64,000 bases of DNA from Nitrosomonas sp. Is79A3 (GCF_000219585.1 NC_015731.1:1736001-1800000), one strand, 5' to 3'; shown: positions 35,921 through 45,302, counted from the stretch's first letter. The notes: a model not told the origin generated them from the sequence alone. Made by a program: numbers and translations.

Positions 35921-36781
35921 TTATGGATTAAGTCTGACAGTCAGGCCAAGCGCTTTAATTTTTTCACCATATGCGATTAACCATGATTCAGTCACTTGAG
36001 ACAGTTGTGGTGCTTCAGGTTGTAATGATGGACGCGCGATTCCGTACAATAAGATACCGTTAAGCGGCATCCCTTCATCTTTGAGACTCTTAATGAATTT
36101 AAGATAAGCGTCGATTTCATCAGCGTTGGGCGGTTTTCCATTGATTTGAAATACGCAGGTTTGTAGCCAAGTGGGACAAAGCGAGGTGACAATTTGCAGG
36201 TGATGGTGAATTTTCTTTAAGCTGATACTTGTATTATTGATACGCTGCCTTTCTTCAGCGAGTGCGCGATCAAACTTAAACCAAACCTCTCCATTGAGCT
36301 GAGCCATTCGTTTCAATCCTGCTTGTACCGGCTGTCGATTAATTAAGCTGCCATTGGTGATCAATACAAGCTTTATATCTTTGAGCGCATTAAAATCCTT
36401 CAGGATGCTGCCGATCAGTTCGATGACTTGTTCAAATTCTTTCGCGCTAGTGGGTTCACCATTGCCTGACAAGGCGATATCGTGAATTTTTCTGGCTTCC
36501 GGCGGCACATGCTTTTGCATGAAATCGCCGTCCACTAATTCATGCAAAAAAGACCGTAATTCACTTTCTAATTTATTTAAGTCAATCCTTGGTGCTGAAC
36601 CCCGTTTAAGATCCGGCACCTGACAATAAACACAGCGCCAGTTGCATGCATTATTCGGGTTAAGGTTTATACCGATTGAAACACCGCCCGCACGCCTTGA
36701 TATCACTGGATATACATAAGTGAGTCCAGCGCTATCGCGACTGTGGTCAGTCGTATTCAATCGTTCAGAATCGGATTGCAA
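35921..36781 (-). CDS. Radical SAM protein
   Basis: A 286-aa radical SAM enzyme. The cluster-binding motif CNWRCVYCQ (CxxxCxxC) is near residue 46, followed by ALSGNGEPTSAKEF (the GGE-like motif that binds SAM) and LVLITNGSL. The layout resembles stand-alone radical SAM proteins annotated only by domain. It does not look like QueE despite lying divergent from queD, since QueE has a different N-terminus and is shorter (about 220 aa). The starts of the two genes are 46 bases apart, so they share a promoter region. Confidence 0.85.
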   Translation of the reverse strand: MQSDSERLNTTDHSRDSAGLTYVYPVISRRAGGVSIGINLNPNNACNWRCVYCQVPDLKRGSAPRIDLNKLESELRSFLHELVDGDFMQKHVPPEARKIHDIALSGNGEPTSAKEFEQVIELIGSILKDFNALKDIKLVLITNGSLINRQPVQAGLKRMAQLNGEVWFKFDRALAEERQRINNTSISLKKIHHHLQIVTSLCPTWLQTCVFQINGKPPNADEIDAYLKFIKSLKDEGMPLNGILLYGIARPSLQPEAPQLSQVTESWLIAYGEKIKALGLTVRLNP

Positions 36782-36826
36782 TGTTACAATTCCACATATT
36801 TATTTCGCGCTATTAAAATTGTACGT

Positions 36827-37276
36827 ATGTTAATTACACGCAAGCTAGAATTCGATGCCGGTCATCGCATTTCGACACACAACAGCCAGTGCCGTCATTT
36901 ACATGGCCACCGCTATATGATCGAAATTACGCTATCGGGTAACATTATCTCCGACGAAGGCGTAGCTGAGCAAGGTATGGTCATGGATTTTTCAGAAGTG
37001 AAACGTATTGCCAAATCCGTACTGGTTGATCAATGGGATCATGCGTTTCTGGTTTATTCGGGTGATACGGTGGTATTGCAATTTTTGCAATCACTCGAAG
37101 GTCATAAAACGGTCGTGCTGGATGTTCAACCAACAGCAGAGAATCTGGCTGTCATAGCTTTTGATATTTTAGATGAAGCTTACCAAGATAGCTACGGTAA
37201 TCATCTCAGATTAGAGCAAGTGCGATTGTTTGAAACACCGAATTGCTGGGCTGATGCACTGCGTGGGGCACACTAA
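36827..37276 (+). CDS. queD: 6-carboxytetrahydropterin synthase QueD
   Basis: Converts dihydroneopterin triphosphate to 6-carboxytetrahydropterin in queuosine (7-deazaguanine) biosynthesis. Zinc ligands are visible: FDAGHRI and HLHGHRYMIEI; the catalytic Cys is in HNSQCRHLHGH. LDHAFLV is represented by QWDHAFLVY, and the C-terminal VRLFETPNCWA is typical. The ATG at 36827 gives a 149-aa protein of standard length. The frame is open further upstream, but that would overlap the divergent radical SAM gene. Confidence 0.9.
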   Translation: MLITRKLEFDAGHRISTHNSQCRHLHGHRYMIEITLSGNIISDEGVAEQGMVMDFSEVKRIAKSVLVDQWDHAFLVYSGDTVVLQFLQSLEGHKTVVLDVQPTAENLAVIAFDILDEAYQDSYGNHLRLEQVRLFETPNCWADALRGAH

Positions 37277-37298
37277 CTTTTTGAAGATCTTTTAAAAT

Positions 37299-38084
37299 AT
37301 GTTCATCGATTCGCATTGTCATCTCGATTTTCCTGATCTTGCAGCAAATCTCGACGAATTGTTGCGCAAAATGCAGGAGAACCAAGTAACACACGCACTG
37401 TGCGTGAGTGTTAATTTGCCGCATTTTCCTCGCGTGCGGGCGTTAGCCGAAGCACATGAAAACTTGTTTGCCTCCGTTGGCGTGCATCCTGATTATGAAG
37501 ATCAGATAGAGCCGGAAGCTAACGAATTGGCGGATCTCGCCAACCATCCCAAGGTCATTGCCATTGGTGAGACCGGTTTGGATTACTTTCGTTTGACTGG
37601 AGATTTAGAATGGCAGCGAGAACGCTTCCGCAAGCACATTCGCGCAGCACGAAAAGCGAATAAACCCTTAATTATTCATACGCGCTCAGCCGCTGCGGAT
37701 ACGCTACGGATTATGCAAGAAGAGGGAGCTGATGAAGTGGGGGGGGTGATGCATTGCTTTACTGAAAGCTGGGAAGTTGCACAACAAGCGATCGCAATGA
37801 ATTTCTATATTTCATTCTCGGGCATCGTGACATTCAAAAACGCCTTGGCATTAAAAGAAGTCGCGAAGAATATTCAATTAGATAGAATGCTGATTGAGAC
37901 AGATTCACCCTATCTTGCGCCGGTCCCTTTTCGTGGCAAGCTGAACCAGCCCGCATATGTGCGTCATGTGGCCGAAGAAATAGCACAATTGCGGTCCACG
38001 AAAGTGGAGGAAATTGCAGTTGCAACTACTGATAATTTTTTTAATTTATTTAAAGTGAACAGAAATGGATCACATACCAATTAA
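37299..38084 (+). CDS. TatD family metal-dependent DNase
   Basis: A 261-aa TIM-barrel hydrolase. FIDSHCHLDF gives the first metal pair, SVGVHPDYE, IGETGLDYF, LIIHTRSA, MHCFTES and LIETDSPYLAP follow in the family order. TatD/YcfH-type proteins are 3'-5' exonucleases or D-aminoacyl-tRNA deacylase-like enzymes; the exact member is not decidable by eye. The 3' end overlaps the ankyrin gene by 20 bases, and tatD-ankyrin is a familiar betaproteobacterial pair. Confidence 0.93.
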   Translation: MFIDSHCHLDFPDLAANLDELLRKMQENQVTHALCVSVNLPHFPRVRALAEAHENLFASVGVHPDYEDQIEPEANELADLANHPKVIAIGETGLDYFRLTGDLEWQRERFRKHIRAARKANKPLIIHTRSAAADTLRIMQEEGADEVGGVMHCFTESWEVAQQAIAMNFYISFSGIVTFKNALALKEVAKNIQLDRMLIETDSPYLAPVPFRGKLNQPAYVRHVAEEIAQLRSTKVEEIAVATTDNFFNLFKVNRNGSHTN

Positions 38085-38721
38085 TTCGCGATTTTTATCA
38101 ATTTTATTTGCAGCGATTATTTTTTTCCTATCTACAAAAGTTATTGCCGGTGTACAAGATGATTTTTTCTGGGCTGTCGACAAAGATAATCTATCACAAG
38201 TATCCGAATTAATTAAAAAAGGCGCTAACCCAGATGCTCTCAACGCAGAAGGGTACACGTCACTTATGGTTGCTGCAAAGACCGGCAATTTGAAATTGGC
38301 ACAGCTTCTAATTGATGCCGGTGCGAAGCTCAATATCCGCAACAGACTGGGTGAAACAGCCATTATGCTGGCCAGTTATCAAGGCCAAACTGAAATGGTG
38401 AAGCAGTTCTATATCAAAGGGGCAGAGATTAATCATGGCGGATGGAATCCTTTACTTTATGCCGCATCTGGCGGGCATGCGGATACGATTCGGCTACTTT
38501 TGAATGCGGAAGCCGATATCAACGCAACTTCAGATAACGGGACCACTGCATTGATGATGGCGGTTCGCGGGAATCATTTGGATGCGGTTTCGTTATTGCT
38601 TCACAGTGGCGCAGATCCCGGTATCAAAAATGAGCAGGGTGACAATGCCTTAAGTTGGGCAGAAAAAAGAGACCACCAAGATATCGCAAAAGTACTGAAA
38701 AGCCATGGGGTATCAAAGTAA
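38065..38721 (+). CDS. Exported ankyrin-repeat protein
   Basis: A 218-aa protein with an N-terminal signal or membrane segment (ILFAAIIFFLSTKVIAG) and five ankyrin repeats: GANPDALNAEGYTSLMVAAK, GAKLNIRNRLGETAIMLASY, GAEINHGGWNPLLYAASGG, EADINATSDNGTTALMMAVR and GADPGIKNEQGDNALSWAEK. Probably a periplasmic protein-binding scaffold. It overlaps the end of tatD, implying coupled translation. Partner unknown. Confidence 0.9.
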   Translation: MDHIPINSRFLSILFAAIIFFLSTKVIAGVQDDFFWAVDKDNLSQVSELIKKGANPDALNAEGYTSLMVAAKTGNLKLAQLLIDAGAKLNIRNRLGETAIMLASYQGQTEMVKQFYIKGAEINHGGWNPLLYAASGGHADTIRLLLNAEADINATSDNGTTALMMAVRGNHLDAVSLLLHSGADPGIKNEQGDNALSWAEKRDHQDIAKVLKSHGVSK

Positions 38722-38755
38722 ATCTTTTATCCTATAAAGCTATTAGGCGCCGCTC

Positions 38756-39496
38756 ATGAAATCACTGTATGGAAAAGTCGCCATTGTTACTGGCTCATCG
38801 AGGGGAATCGGCGCGGAAATAGCGCTTACTTTAGCCAACGCCGGGGCAAAAGTAGTCATTAATTATGTTGAGAATAAATCAGCTGCTGATAAAGTATGTC
38901 GTGCAATTCTCGATGCTGGCGGCAAGTGCATGGCAATGCAAACCGATGTGAGTGATTCGAATGCGGTGCGTAGGTTATTTGATGCGACTTCCGAACATTT
39001 TGAGCAAATCGATATCCTCGTGAATAACGCCGGAATACTGCTGTTTAAGGAAATAGCCGAAATCCGGGATGATGAGTTCGACCGTATCGTTGATGTGAAT
39101 TTCAAGAGCGTTTTTTATACGCTGCGCGAAGCGGCAACAAAACTCGCCGATCATGGGCGCGTGGTGAATATTTCGAGTACGGTGACGCGCCTGATGCTGC
39201 CGAAATACGGCGCATATGCCGCAACTAAAGCCGCCGTCGAGCAATTGACGCGGGTTTTCGCCCGTGAAATGGGAAAAAGAGGCATTACGGCCAATACCGT
39301 TTCGCCGGGTCCGGTCGATACGGAACTATTCCGCGCAGGAAAAACTGCAGCGGAAATTGAACGCATGACGGCGATGGCGGCATTGAACAGGCTTGGCAAA
39401 CCGGATGATATTGCTCAGGTTGTGTTGTTTCTGGTCAGTGATGAGGCCCGCTGGATCACTGGACAGGATATTGGCGTCAATGGCGGAATTAATTAA
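38756..39496 (+). CDS. Short-chain dehydrogenase/reductase (SDR)
   Basis: A 246-aa classical SDR. The cofactor loop is TGSSRGIGAEIA, with NNAG in ILVNNAGIL, catalytic Ser in VNISSTV, and YxxxK in YGAYAATKAAVE. The C-terminal WITGQDIGVNGGIN matches FabG-like 3-oxoacyl reductases. An NADPH preference is suggested by the Arg after SS. No fatty-acid genes are nearby, so the physiological substrate is unknown. It precedes ald by 21 bases; the two may be co-transcribed. Confidence 0.9.
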   Translation: MKSLYGKVAIVTGSSRGIGAEIALTLANAGAKVVINYVENKSAADKVCRAILDAGGKCMAMQTDVSDSNAVRRLFDATSEHFEQIDILVNNAGILLFKEIAEIRDDEFDRIVDVNFKSVFYTLREAATKLADHGRVVNISSTVTRLMLPKYGAYAATKAAVEQLTRVFAREMGKRGITANTVSPGPVDTELFRAGKTAAEIERMTAMAALNRLGKPDDIAQVVLFLVSDEARWITGQDIGVNGGIN

Positions 39497-39517
39497 TGAA
39501 TTGTAATGGAGGGTCAA

Positions 39518-40633
39518 ATGCGTATCGGGGTGCCTAAGGAAATTAAAATTCATGAATCCCGTGTGGGTTTGACGCCAACGGCGGTGCGTGAGCTAGTTGC
39601 GAATGGCCACCAGGTGATGGTGCAGAAGAACGCTGGGTTCCAGATTGATTTAAGCGATGACAAATATCTGGGTGCAGGCGCAGAGATTGTCGAGACGCCA
39701 CAGGAGATATACGCCAAAGCCGACTTGATTGTCAAAGTTAAAGAACCGCAGCCATCCGAGATTCCACTATTGCGCGAAGGACAGGTATTATTCACTTATC
39801 TGCATCTGGCACCCGATCCTACACAAACTAAAGGCTTAATCGATTCAGGGTGTATCGCCATAGCCTATGAAACGGTCACCGATAGCTTCGGCGGTTTGCC
39901 GTTACTCGCGCCGATGAGTGAAGTGGCCGGCCGCATGGCGATTCAGGCGGGTGCACATGCATTGGAATTGGATCAAGGCGGCCGCGGTATGTTGCTCGGC
40001 GGTGTATCCGGTGTGCCTGCCGCCCGTGTTGTGGTCATTGGCGGCGGTGTTGTCGGCACCAATGCTGCCCGCGTCGCAATGGGCGTGGAAGCGCATGTGA
40101 CTGTGCTGGATAAATCCATTCATCGGCTACAGCAACTGGATTTTCAGTACGGCTCAAGAATTAACACCGTTTTCTCGACGGTGGATGCCGTGGAAGAATA
40201 TGTGGCAGCTGCCGATCTGGTCATCGGTGCCGTGCTGGTTCCGGGCGGGGCAGCGCCGAAATTGGTCAGCCGTGAACTGGTCAGCCGCATGAATCGGGGC
40301 GCTGTGCTGGTCGATGTTGCGATTGACCAAGGCGGTTGCTTTGCCACTTCCAGACCCACTTCACTCGCCGATCCTGTTTTTACTCTGGATGGCGTAGTGC
40401 ATTATTGTGTTTCCAACATGCCCGGCGCGGTCGCGCGGACTTCTACTTTTGCATTGAATAACGCGACATTACCATTTGTTCTGGCACTGGCCAATAAAGG
40501 CTATCGCAAAGCGCTGACAGATGACCCGCACTTGCGCAACGGGCTGAATGTTTATCGCGGACAGTTGACGCATGAAGCGGTGGCGCGTGATTTAGGTTTG
40601 GTGTATATGCCTGCGCTGGAGCTATTAACGTAA
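39518..40633 (+). CDS. ald: Alanine dehydrogenase
   Basis: Interconverts L-alanine and pyruvate plus ammonia with NAD. MRIGVPKEIKIHESRVGLTP is the family N-terminus. HLAPD, ETV and MSEVAGRMA lie in the substrate domain, and VVVIGGGVVGTNAARVA is the NAD loop. DVAIDQGGCFATSRPT follows, as in other Ald proteins. 371 aa, the standard size. The ATG at 39518 follows GGAGGG, which fixes the start (a frame from 39506 adds four residues). An ammonia-linked enzyme is natural in an ammonia oxidiser, though it is widespread elsewhere. Confidence 0.95.
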   Translation: MRIGVPKEIKIHESRVGLTPTAVRELVANGHQVMVQKNAGFQIDLSDDKYLGAGAEIVETPQEIYAKADLIVKVKEPQPSEIPLLREGQVLFTYLHLAPDPTQTKGLIDSGCIAIAYETVTDSFGGLPLLAPMSEVAGRMAIQAGAHALELDQGGRGMLLGGVSGVPAARVVVIGGGVVGTNAARVAMGVEAHVTVLDKSIHRLQQLDFQYGSRINTVFSTVDAVEEYVAAADLVIGAVLVPGGAAPKLVSRELVSRMNRGAVLVDVAIDQGGCFATSRPTSLADPVFTLDGVVHYCVSNMPGAVARTSTFALNNATLPFVLALANKGYRKALTDDPHLRNGLNVYRGQLTHEAVARDLGLVYMPALELLT

Positions 40634-40690
40634 GTACCTGAAGAATCAACGATAGTTTGATGGTGTGCATATTCTGCGTAGTTCCAAGTC

Positions 40691-41551
40691 TTAAACACAC
40701 AACGCAGCGGTTAGCGATTTCACTTCTTCTTGCGATTCTGCAAGGATGGCGTTCAGTGCTTCTTGATTGGCTAAGCGATCGATCTTTGTAAAGAAATCCT
40801 CATCGGCTTGAATTTGAGCCGGAGCAAAAGGTGATTTTGCCGCAGCCAATTGATCAGCAAGCAGTAAGGTATCTTCCAGCGTGGCGGGTGGAAAAGCTAA
40901 AGAACCTTGCCAGAGATTAGCTATTGCCTTTGCCACGGATTCCGGAACTGAAAGCGCACTAAGTATGGCCGCGCTAATTTTCATTTCACACGCAAGCTCG
41001 TCCTCCTCGTCTAAATCGTCATCGCTAACCCATGAGTTGGCGATGTTTCCATCAAACAAGCCGGGATAAGCTTTTTCACGGGATAATAAGTAGAACCAGC
41101 TAATTTCATGAATAATTCCAGCAAACATTGCAGTATCAGGATCCTGATTGGTAATTCTACGAGCGATTATCTGGGCGAGTGCTGCCACATGGGCTGAATG
41201 TTTCCATAACTGGGCAACCAATTCGCTTTTTGATTGCGTTCCTACAAGTTGTTGCGTAATTACGGCCACAGCCAAATTTCGAACGGTACGAAGTCCTAAA
41301 AGGGTAATCGCTGAACTCACGCTGGTGATTTTCTTTCCGGAACGATTAAAAACGACAGAATTGGCTACCGCCACAATCTTCACCGATAAAAGTGGATCTG
41401 CCTGGATTAGCCGAGTCACGGCATCGAGATCACAATCCGGGTCCTCAAGCACTTTTTTGATTTGGAGAGTAGCTGTCGCTGAGGTAGAGAAGAATAACTT
41501 TCCCCTTTCGACTTCATCAGCCAGCGCACTCAATAACACTCTTTTTTCCAT
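40691..41551 (-). CDS. HDOD-domain signalling protein
   Basis: A 286-aa protein of the HDOD class (a degenerate HD phosphohydrolase fold used in signalling and motility control). The motif region DPLLSVKIVAVANSVVFNR with ISSAITLLGLRTVRNLAVAV is typical, and MFAGIIHEISWFYLL replaces the HD pair of true phosphohydrolases. The start at 41551 (MEKRVLLSAL) is preceded by GGGGGTG; the frame is open to 41575. No partner domain (GGDEF or EAL) is attached. Confidence 0.85.
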   Translation of the reverse strand: MEKRVLLSALADEVERGKLFFSTSATATLQIKKVLEDPDCDLDAVTRLIQADPLLSVKIVAVANSVVFNRSGKKITSVSSAITLLGLRTVRNLAVAVITQQLVGTQSKSELVAQLWKHSAHVAALAQIIARRITNQDPDTAMFAGIIHEISWFYLLSREKAYPGLFDGNIANSWVSDDDLDEEDELACEMKISAAILSALSVPESVAKAIANLWQGSLAFPPATLEDTLLLADQLAAAKSPFAPAQIQADEDFFTKIDRLANQEALNAILAESQEEVKSLTAALCV

Positions 41552-41799
41552 CAGCACCCCCGTTACTTTAACCAATCTAGGATTTTTCCATTAGAAAATT
41601 TTACCTTGCTGCGTTCTTTAGTCATTGAAATAATAGAGCCAGCAATCAAGGTCTTTTTGTAAGGATTCCAAAACAGAATGGAGATTTCTGTATTCTCTGT
41701 GAGGCGTGCGGTAGATAGACTGGCATCAATCGGTAGGATGCGCAAAGGTGTTGCCGAAGCTTACTGCATCCGGCGCAGTGAATGTATTTGAGCGTGTTG

Positions 41800-42114
41800 T
41801 TAAGCCAATTTCTTTACTTGATTAAAGTCTGAGATAGAATCAATATCGTCCTTTTCGGATTGTTGCGCCCAATACAAATCCCAGCGGGCTTGCTGGTTGA
41901 GCCAGTAATCTGCGGAGATATTGAAAAACTTCGCCAATCTTAACGCCGTGCTCGGCGTGACACCCCGTTTTTGATTGACCAGCTCATTGACACGCTGATA
42001 CGGAACATGGATAGCTTCTGCCAATTCTCGCTGGCTGATGCCCATTGGTTCCAAGAATTCAGCACGAAGCATTTCACCGGGATGGGTGGGTTCTCTATCG
42101 GTCGGGATGCGCAT
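41800..42114 (-). CDS. higA: HigA-family antitoxin
   Basis: A 104-aa Xre-type helix-turn-helix protein. HPGEMLRAEFLEPMGISQREL and VPYQRVNELVNQKRGVTPST are the antitoxin HTH region, and FNISADYWLNQQARWDLY is the HigA C-terminal block. It lies 15 bases after the toxin gene, toxin first, the usual higBA order. It probably binds the toxin and represses the operon through the palindrome at 42417. Confidence 0.93.
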   Translation of the reverse strand: MRIPTDREPTHPGEMLRAEFLEPMGISQRELAEAIHVPYQRVNELVNQKRGVTPSTALRLAKFFNISADYWLNQQARWDLYWAQQSEKDDIDSISDFNQVKKLA

Positions 42115-42129
42115 AGTACAAGACCTCTA

Positions 42130-42423
42130 TCAGTGATAATCGATAATTTCAACATCATGGGGGCCTGAATCACTCCATTTAAAGCAAACCCGATATTGAT
42201 CGTTGATACGGATACTGAATTCCCCTTTTCTGTCACCTGACAGGTTTTCGAGATAGTTGCCGGGTGGTATCCTTAATTCCTCCAAAAACAAAACTGAATC
42301 CAGTTGATCCAGCTTTCTGAAAGCCACTTTCCACAAAGATTGCGGGAGTAAGTTACGGGCTAGCTTGGAGTTTTTCCCGTTAAAAATGTCTTCGGTTGCT
42401 TGATTTTTGAAGGAAACTATCAT
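42130..42423 (-). CDS. higB: HigB-family toxin (RelE-like mRNA endonuclease)
   Basis: A 97-aa RelE/ParE superfamily toxin that cleaves mRNA on the ribosome. TEDIFNGKNSKLARNLLP and RIPPGNYLENLSGDRKGEFS with SIRINDQYRVCFKW are the HigB signature blocks. The last residues DVEIIDYH are the family end. The start codon lies inside a perfect 20-bp palindrome, giving a direct route for autoregulation. Confidence 0.93.
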   Translation of the reverse strand: MIVSFKNQATEDIFNGKNSKLARNLLPQSLWKVAFRKLDQLDSVLFLEELRIPPGNYLENLSGDRKGEFSIRINDQYRVCFKWSDSGPHDVEIIDYH

Positions 42424-42436
42424 GCTAGCATGATAG
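42417..42436. promoter_or_regulatory. higBA operator palindrome
   Basis: A perfect 20-bp palindrome with half-site CTATCATGCT, covering the higB start codon and the bases just upstream. This is where a HigA dimer would be expected to bind. Confidence 0.75.
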
Positions 42437-42586
42437 CACGGTACGCATGTTATTCAAGCAGTAACTTTACCAGAACATCGGATTCTTTCCTGGTTAGAAT
42501 GAACACGGGAATATGGATTGCGCCATACGGGGGTTGTCTGCGCTGCTATTTTTGAAGGTGTAGTGGATTAATGAACTGGATGCACA

Positions 42587-43252
42587 TCACTGACCCAGCA
42601 GTTTGTCTGAAATTACTTTTCCGAAGACACCTAGAACTGTGCCAAGGATTAATAGAATGACTTTCTCTCCATAGCGATCCCAGATACCTTTCACCTCGTG
42701 CTGTCGCTGGAGATATATACCCTTGCTAGTCTGCAAGTATATAAGAGAAATCATGCTTAGCAAAAAAGAAAGCGTCCCTACCGCATGCCCCAATCGAGTT
42801 AACCATTCAAGATCTTCTGTCAATTGCTCTGGCTTTGGGGTGAGCCAGAGGACGAACGCTGAAGTATAAATCCATATTATAGGTCGCATGAAGCGTGCAT
42901 ACCATGGAAGTCGTTTTTCGATGATTTCCTTTATTTCATGCCATATAGGAAGGAGCTTGTCATCTCTTGAGGTTATCAACGTAATACCATCGTCATTTAT
43001 TTCTACATCAACTGATAAAAGAAAGGAGTTCTCGGGGCTAATGATTATCGATAATTTCCTGATTCGGTCTCCTTGGTTCTCTTTGAGATCATCGATGCTT
43101 TCGAATTCGTGTTTGTCGTCCGATAAGCGTACAGTAAGTTCTCGTACGTTCGCGATTCGGATGATTTCCTCTAGATCTGACCGGTAAAGAGGAATAGGAG
43201 GGAAACGATGACGTAATCTGTCGAAAGCTGAGGGAGTAGTTTTCCTCTTCAT
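42587..43252 (-). CDS. Hypothetical membrane protein
   Basis: A 221-aa protein I do not recognise. The N-terminal 120 residues are soluble and charged, with beta-rich stretches (RKLSIIISPENSFLLSVDVE). Three hydrophobic segments follow: PIIWIYTSAFVLWLT, GTLSFLLSMISLIYL and VILLILGTVLGVFGKVI. A short basic loop separates the last two. It sits alone between higBA and yicC. Such a cytosolic-domain-plus-membrane layout may suggest a sensor or effector, but nothing specific supports that. Confidence 0.7.
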   Translation of the reverse strand: MKRKTTPSAFDRLRHRFPPIPLYRSDLEEIIRIANVRELTVRLSDDKHEFESIDDLKENQGDRIRKLSIIISPENSFLLSVDVEINDDGITLITSRDDKLLPIWHEIKEIIEKRLPWYARFMRPIIWIYTSAFVLWLTPKPEQLTEDLEWLTRLGHAVGTLSFLLSMISLIYLQTSKGIYLQRQHEVKGIWDRYGEKVILLILGTVLGVFGKVISDKLLGQ

Positions 43253-43365
43253 AGTAAGCGTAGCCCTAATTGGTATTAGGCTTCTGAAATAATGCGATAT
43301 TCTACATTAATAGTTACATTTGCCATGGTATCCCTTAATTTATTTATAATACGGATTCAACCTCA

Positions 43366-44232
43366 TCACTCAATATTCTGAACTTGCTCGCGCATCTGCT
43401 CGATAATTACCTTCAATTCCATCGAAATCCGTGATATTTCCAGATCCACCGATTTCGAGCCGATGGTGTTGGCTTCGCGGTGTAGTTCCTGCATCATGAA
43501 ATCCAGCCGCTTGCCAACGGAGCCGCCTTTATTCAGAATACGCTCCACTTCATCCAGGTGCGCTTGCAGGCGGGACAGCTCTTCATCCACATCAATCTTT
43601 CCGGCGAACAGAGAGATTTCCTGATGGATACGCTCATCCTCCTGAGTGCCGAGAATTTCTTCCAAGCGGGTGCGCAGTTTTTCCTCAAACGCGGCAATCA
43701 GTGTGGGAATGCGGGGGGATGCGGCGATCAGGAGCTGGCGGATCTGGTTGAGGCGTTCCAGTAAAATAGCTTTAAGTTTGTCGCCTTCGCGTATCCGGGC
43801 AGCTTTTAAATCTTCCAACGCGGTTTGCAATAGCGCTATGCCAATTTCACCGGATTCCTCTATGGGGGAATGGTCGTTTCCCAGCATGCCTGGCCATTTC
43901 AGGATTTCCGCTACGGTGAGCGATGGTGCGGCAGGGTGGTGTGTTTTGATCGTACGTTGCAATAACAGAAGCTTTTCTAATAACGCGTTATCCAATTGCT
44001 GATCACTTTCAGCTTGCGTGGAAGGGGAGAAATTCAGGCGGCATTCGACTTTGCCGCGGCTGAGCTGAGTGGCCAGCAGTTCCCGCATCGCGGGTTCTTG
44101 CTTGCGAAAATCATCCGGCAAACGGAACTGGACATCCAGATAACGGTTATTGACGGAACGAATTTCCAGGGTGAAAGATCCGTGGGGAGTTTCCTGGATT
44201 GCGATGGCGTAGCCAGTCATGCTGAAAATCAT
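43366..44232 (-). CDS. yicC: YicC/YloC family endoribonuclease
   Basis: A 288-aa protein starting IFSMTGYA, with EIRSVNNRYLDVQFRLPDDFR, the YicC N-terminal signature. The C-terminal region GKRLDFMMQELHREANTIGSK is the DUF1732 block. YicC proteins are hexameric endoribonucleases implicated in sRNA turnover (RyhB in E. coli). The neighbouring phosphoesterase ends 14 bases upstream on the same strand. In many bacteria yicC lies next to gmk, which is not the case here. Confidence 0.93.
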   Translation of the reverse strand: MIFSMTGYAIAIQETPHGSFTLEIRSVNNRYLDVQFRLPDDFRKQEPAMRELLATQLSRGKVECRLNFSPSTQAESDQQLDNALLEKLLLLQRTIKTHHPAAPSLTVAEILKWPGMLGNDHSPIEESGEIGIALLQTALEDLKAARIREGDKLKAILLERLNQIRQLLIAASPRIPTLIAAFEEKLRTRLEEILGTQEDERIHQEISLFAGKIDVDEELSRLQAHLDEVERILNKGGSVGKRLDFMMQELHREANTIGSKSVDLEISRISMELKVIIEQMREQVQNIE

Positions 44233-44246
44233 GATAGAAATCCTTC

Positions 44247-45293
44247 CTACTTCATGAGTGGTGGTTGAGTGACGAAGCCGAAAATACTATCGTCGCAAAC
44301 TGCCGGTGCAGGTTTCTGGTCGAGCAAGCCGGTTACCATAAAAGGCATCGCTTTATTCTCCGGATCGAATAGGACTTGGCTGGCATCGATGTATTTGTAA
44401 TCCCCAGATGCATTGAGCCGCCAAAGATTGGGAATTTCGGTGTACGGCTGATTCAGGCAATAGGCCAATGTGTCGCCGTGAATTACTAGAACTGGTTTTT
44501 TAAATTGTGTTGCGGTGCTTTTGATCAAGTCACGCAGCATCCGGTAGCCATCGCATTCGGTGCGATTCTCGGCTGAGCAAGCAGGTTTGTCATGATCGAA
44601 GTCAAATAGGTCCGCATGGAAAACAATCACCACCGCTTGTGCGGATTCTGCCGCTGCAAATAATTGCTGTAACCATTTCTCATTGGATAGGTCGCGATAA
44701 TCCGCTTCATCCAATGCCGCTTCGAGGTTGCTGCGAAGAATTTCATTTCTGCCATTATTGGTGCCGGGTATATGCAATGTCGCGAAAACGACGGGGCCAA
44801 TTTTCCATAAGGCATTTTCAATCAAGCCTTCCTGGCGGATAAGACCGGGGATATTTCTGGTTAATTGAAATTGGTCTTGGTGAAAGAAAATCTGACGTAA
44901 AGTGTTGAGCCGCTCCAATTCGTCGTAGCGCGTCGACATGTTGAACCGGTCACAATCGGTCCAATCGTTATCGCCGGGGGTATACACTGTTTTATGCGGA
45001 TTGAGATGCGCGATCTGCCGGTAACTGTCTTTATATAATTCATCGCTGCAGCTTAACCGGCCTTTTTTGAAATCTCCCAGATGAATCAGCACTGAGGGAT
45101 TGAGTAATTTAATGGCGGTGGCGATTGCGCCATCGGGATGCTCCAGCAGCGCATATTCCGCATCGGTGTAAGGCATGTCGCCGATGATAACAAACCGGGC
45201 TGATTTTTCAGCAGCGGAATGGGTTATATCACTGGCGAGTGTAGATGAAGTTAGAAAGATCAGTGATATAAAAAGCCATGTCCATTTCACCAT
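44247..45293 (-). CDS. Exported calcineurin-like metallophosphoesterase
   Basis: A 348-aa protein with a signal peptide (LFISLIFLTSSTLAS). Metallophosphoesterase metal ligands: IIGDMPYTD (Asp), HLGDF (GD), TPGDNDW (GDN) and IVFHADLF / LVIHGDT (His). This is a periplasmic phosphoesterase; the substrate is unknown. Many Cys residues may form disulfides. It is close to yicC on the same strand and 10 bases downstream of prfC, so the three may be read together. Confidence 0.85.
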   Translation of the reverse strand: MVKWTWLFISLIFLTSSTLASDITHSAAEKSARFVIIGDMPYTDAEYALLEHPDGAIATAIKLLNPSVLIHLGDFKKGRLSCSDELYKDSYRQIAHLNPHKTVYTPGDNDWTDCDRFNMSTRYDELERLNTLRQIFFHQDQFQLTRNIPGLIRQEGLIENALWKIGPVVFATLHIPGTNNGRNEILRSNLEAALDEADYRDLSNEKWLQQLFAAAESAQAVVIVFHADLFDFDHDKPACSAENRTECDGYRMLRDLIKSTATQFKKPVLVIHGDTLAYCLNQPYTEIPNLWRLNASGDYKYIDASQVLFDPENKAMPFMVTGLLDQKPAPAVCDDSIFGFVTQPPLMK

Positions 45294-45302
45294 GTTTTGT
45301 CA

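Noticed and set aside
35921..37276. Calling the radical SAM protein QueE because it is next to queD
   Set aside because: Length and N-terminal cluster region differ from QueE; the genes are divergent and adjacency alone is not enough.
41563..41745. Small minus-strand frame overlapping the start of the HDOD gene
   Set aside because: TTG start without a convincing ribosome site, overlaps the better-supported HDOD frame, no family resemblance.
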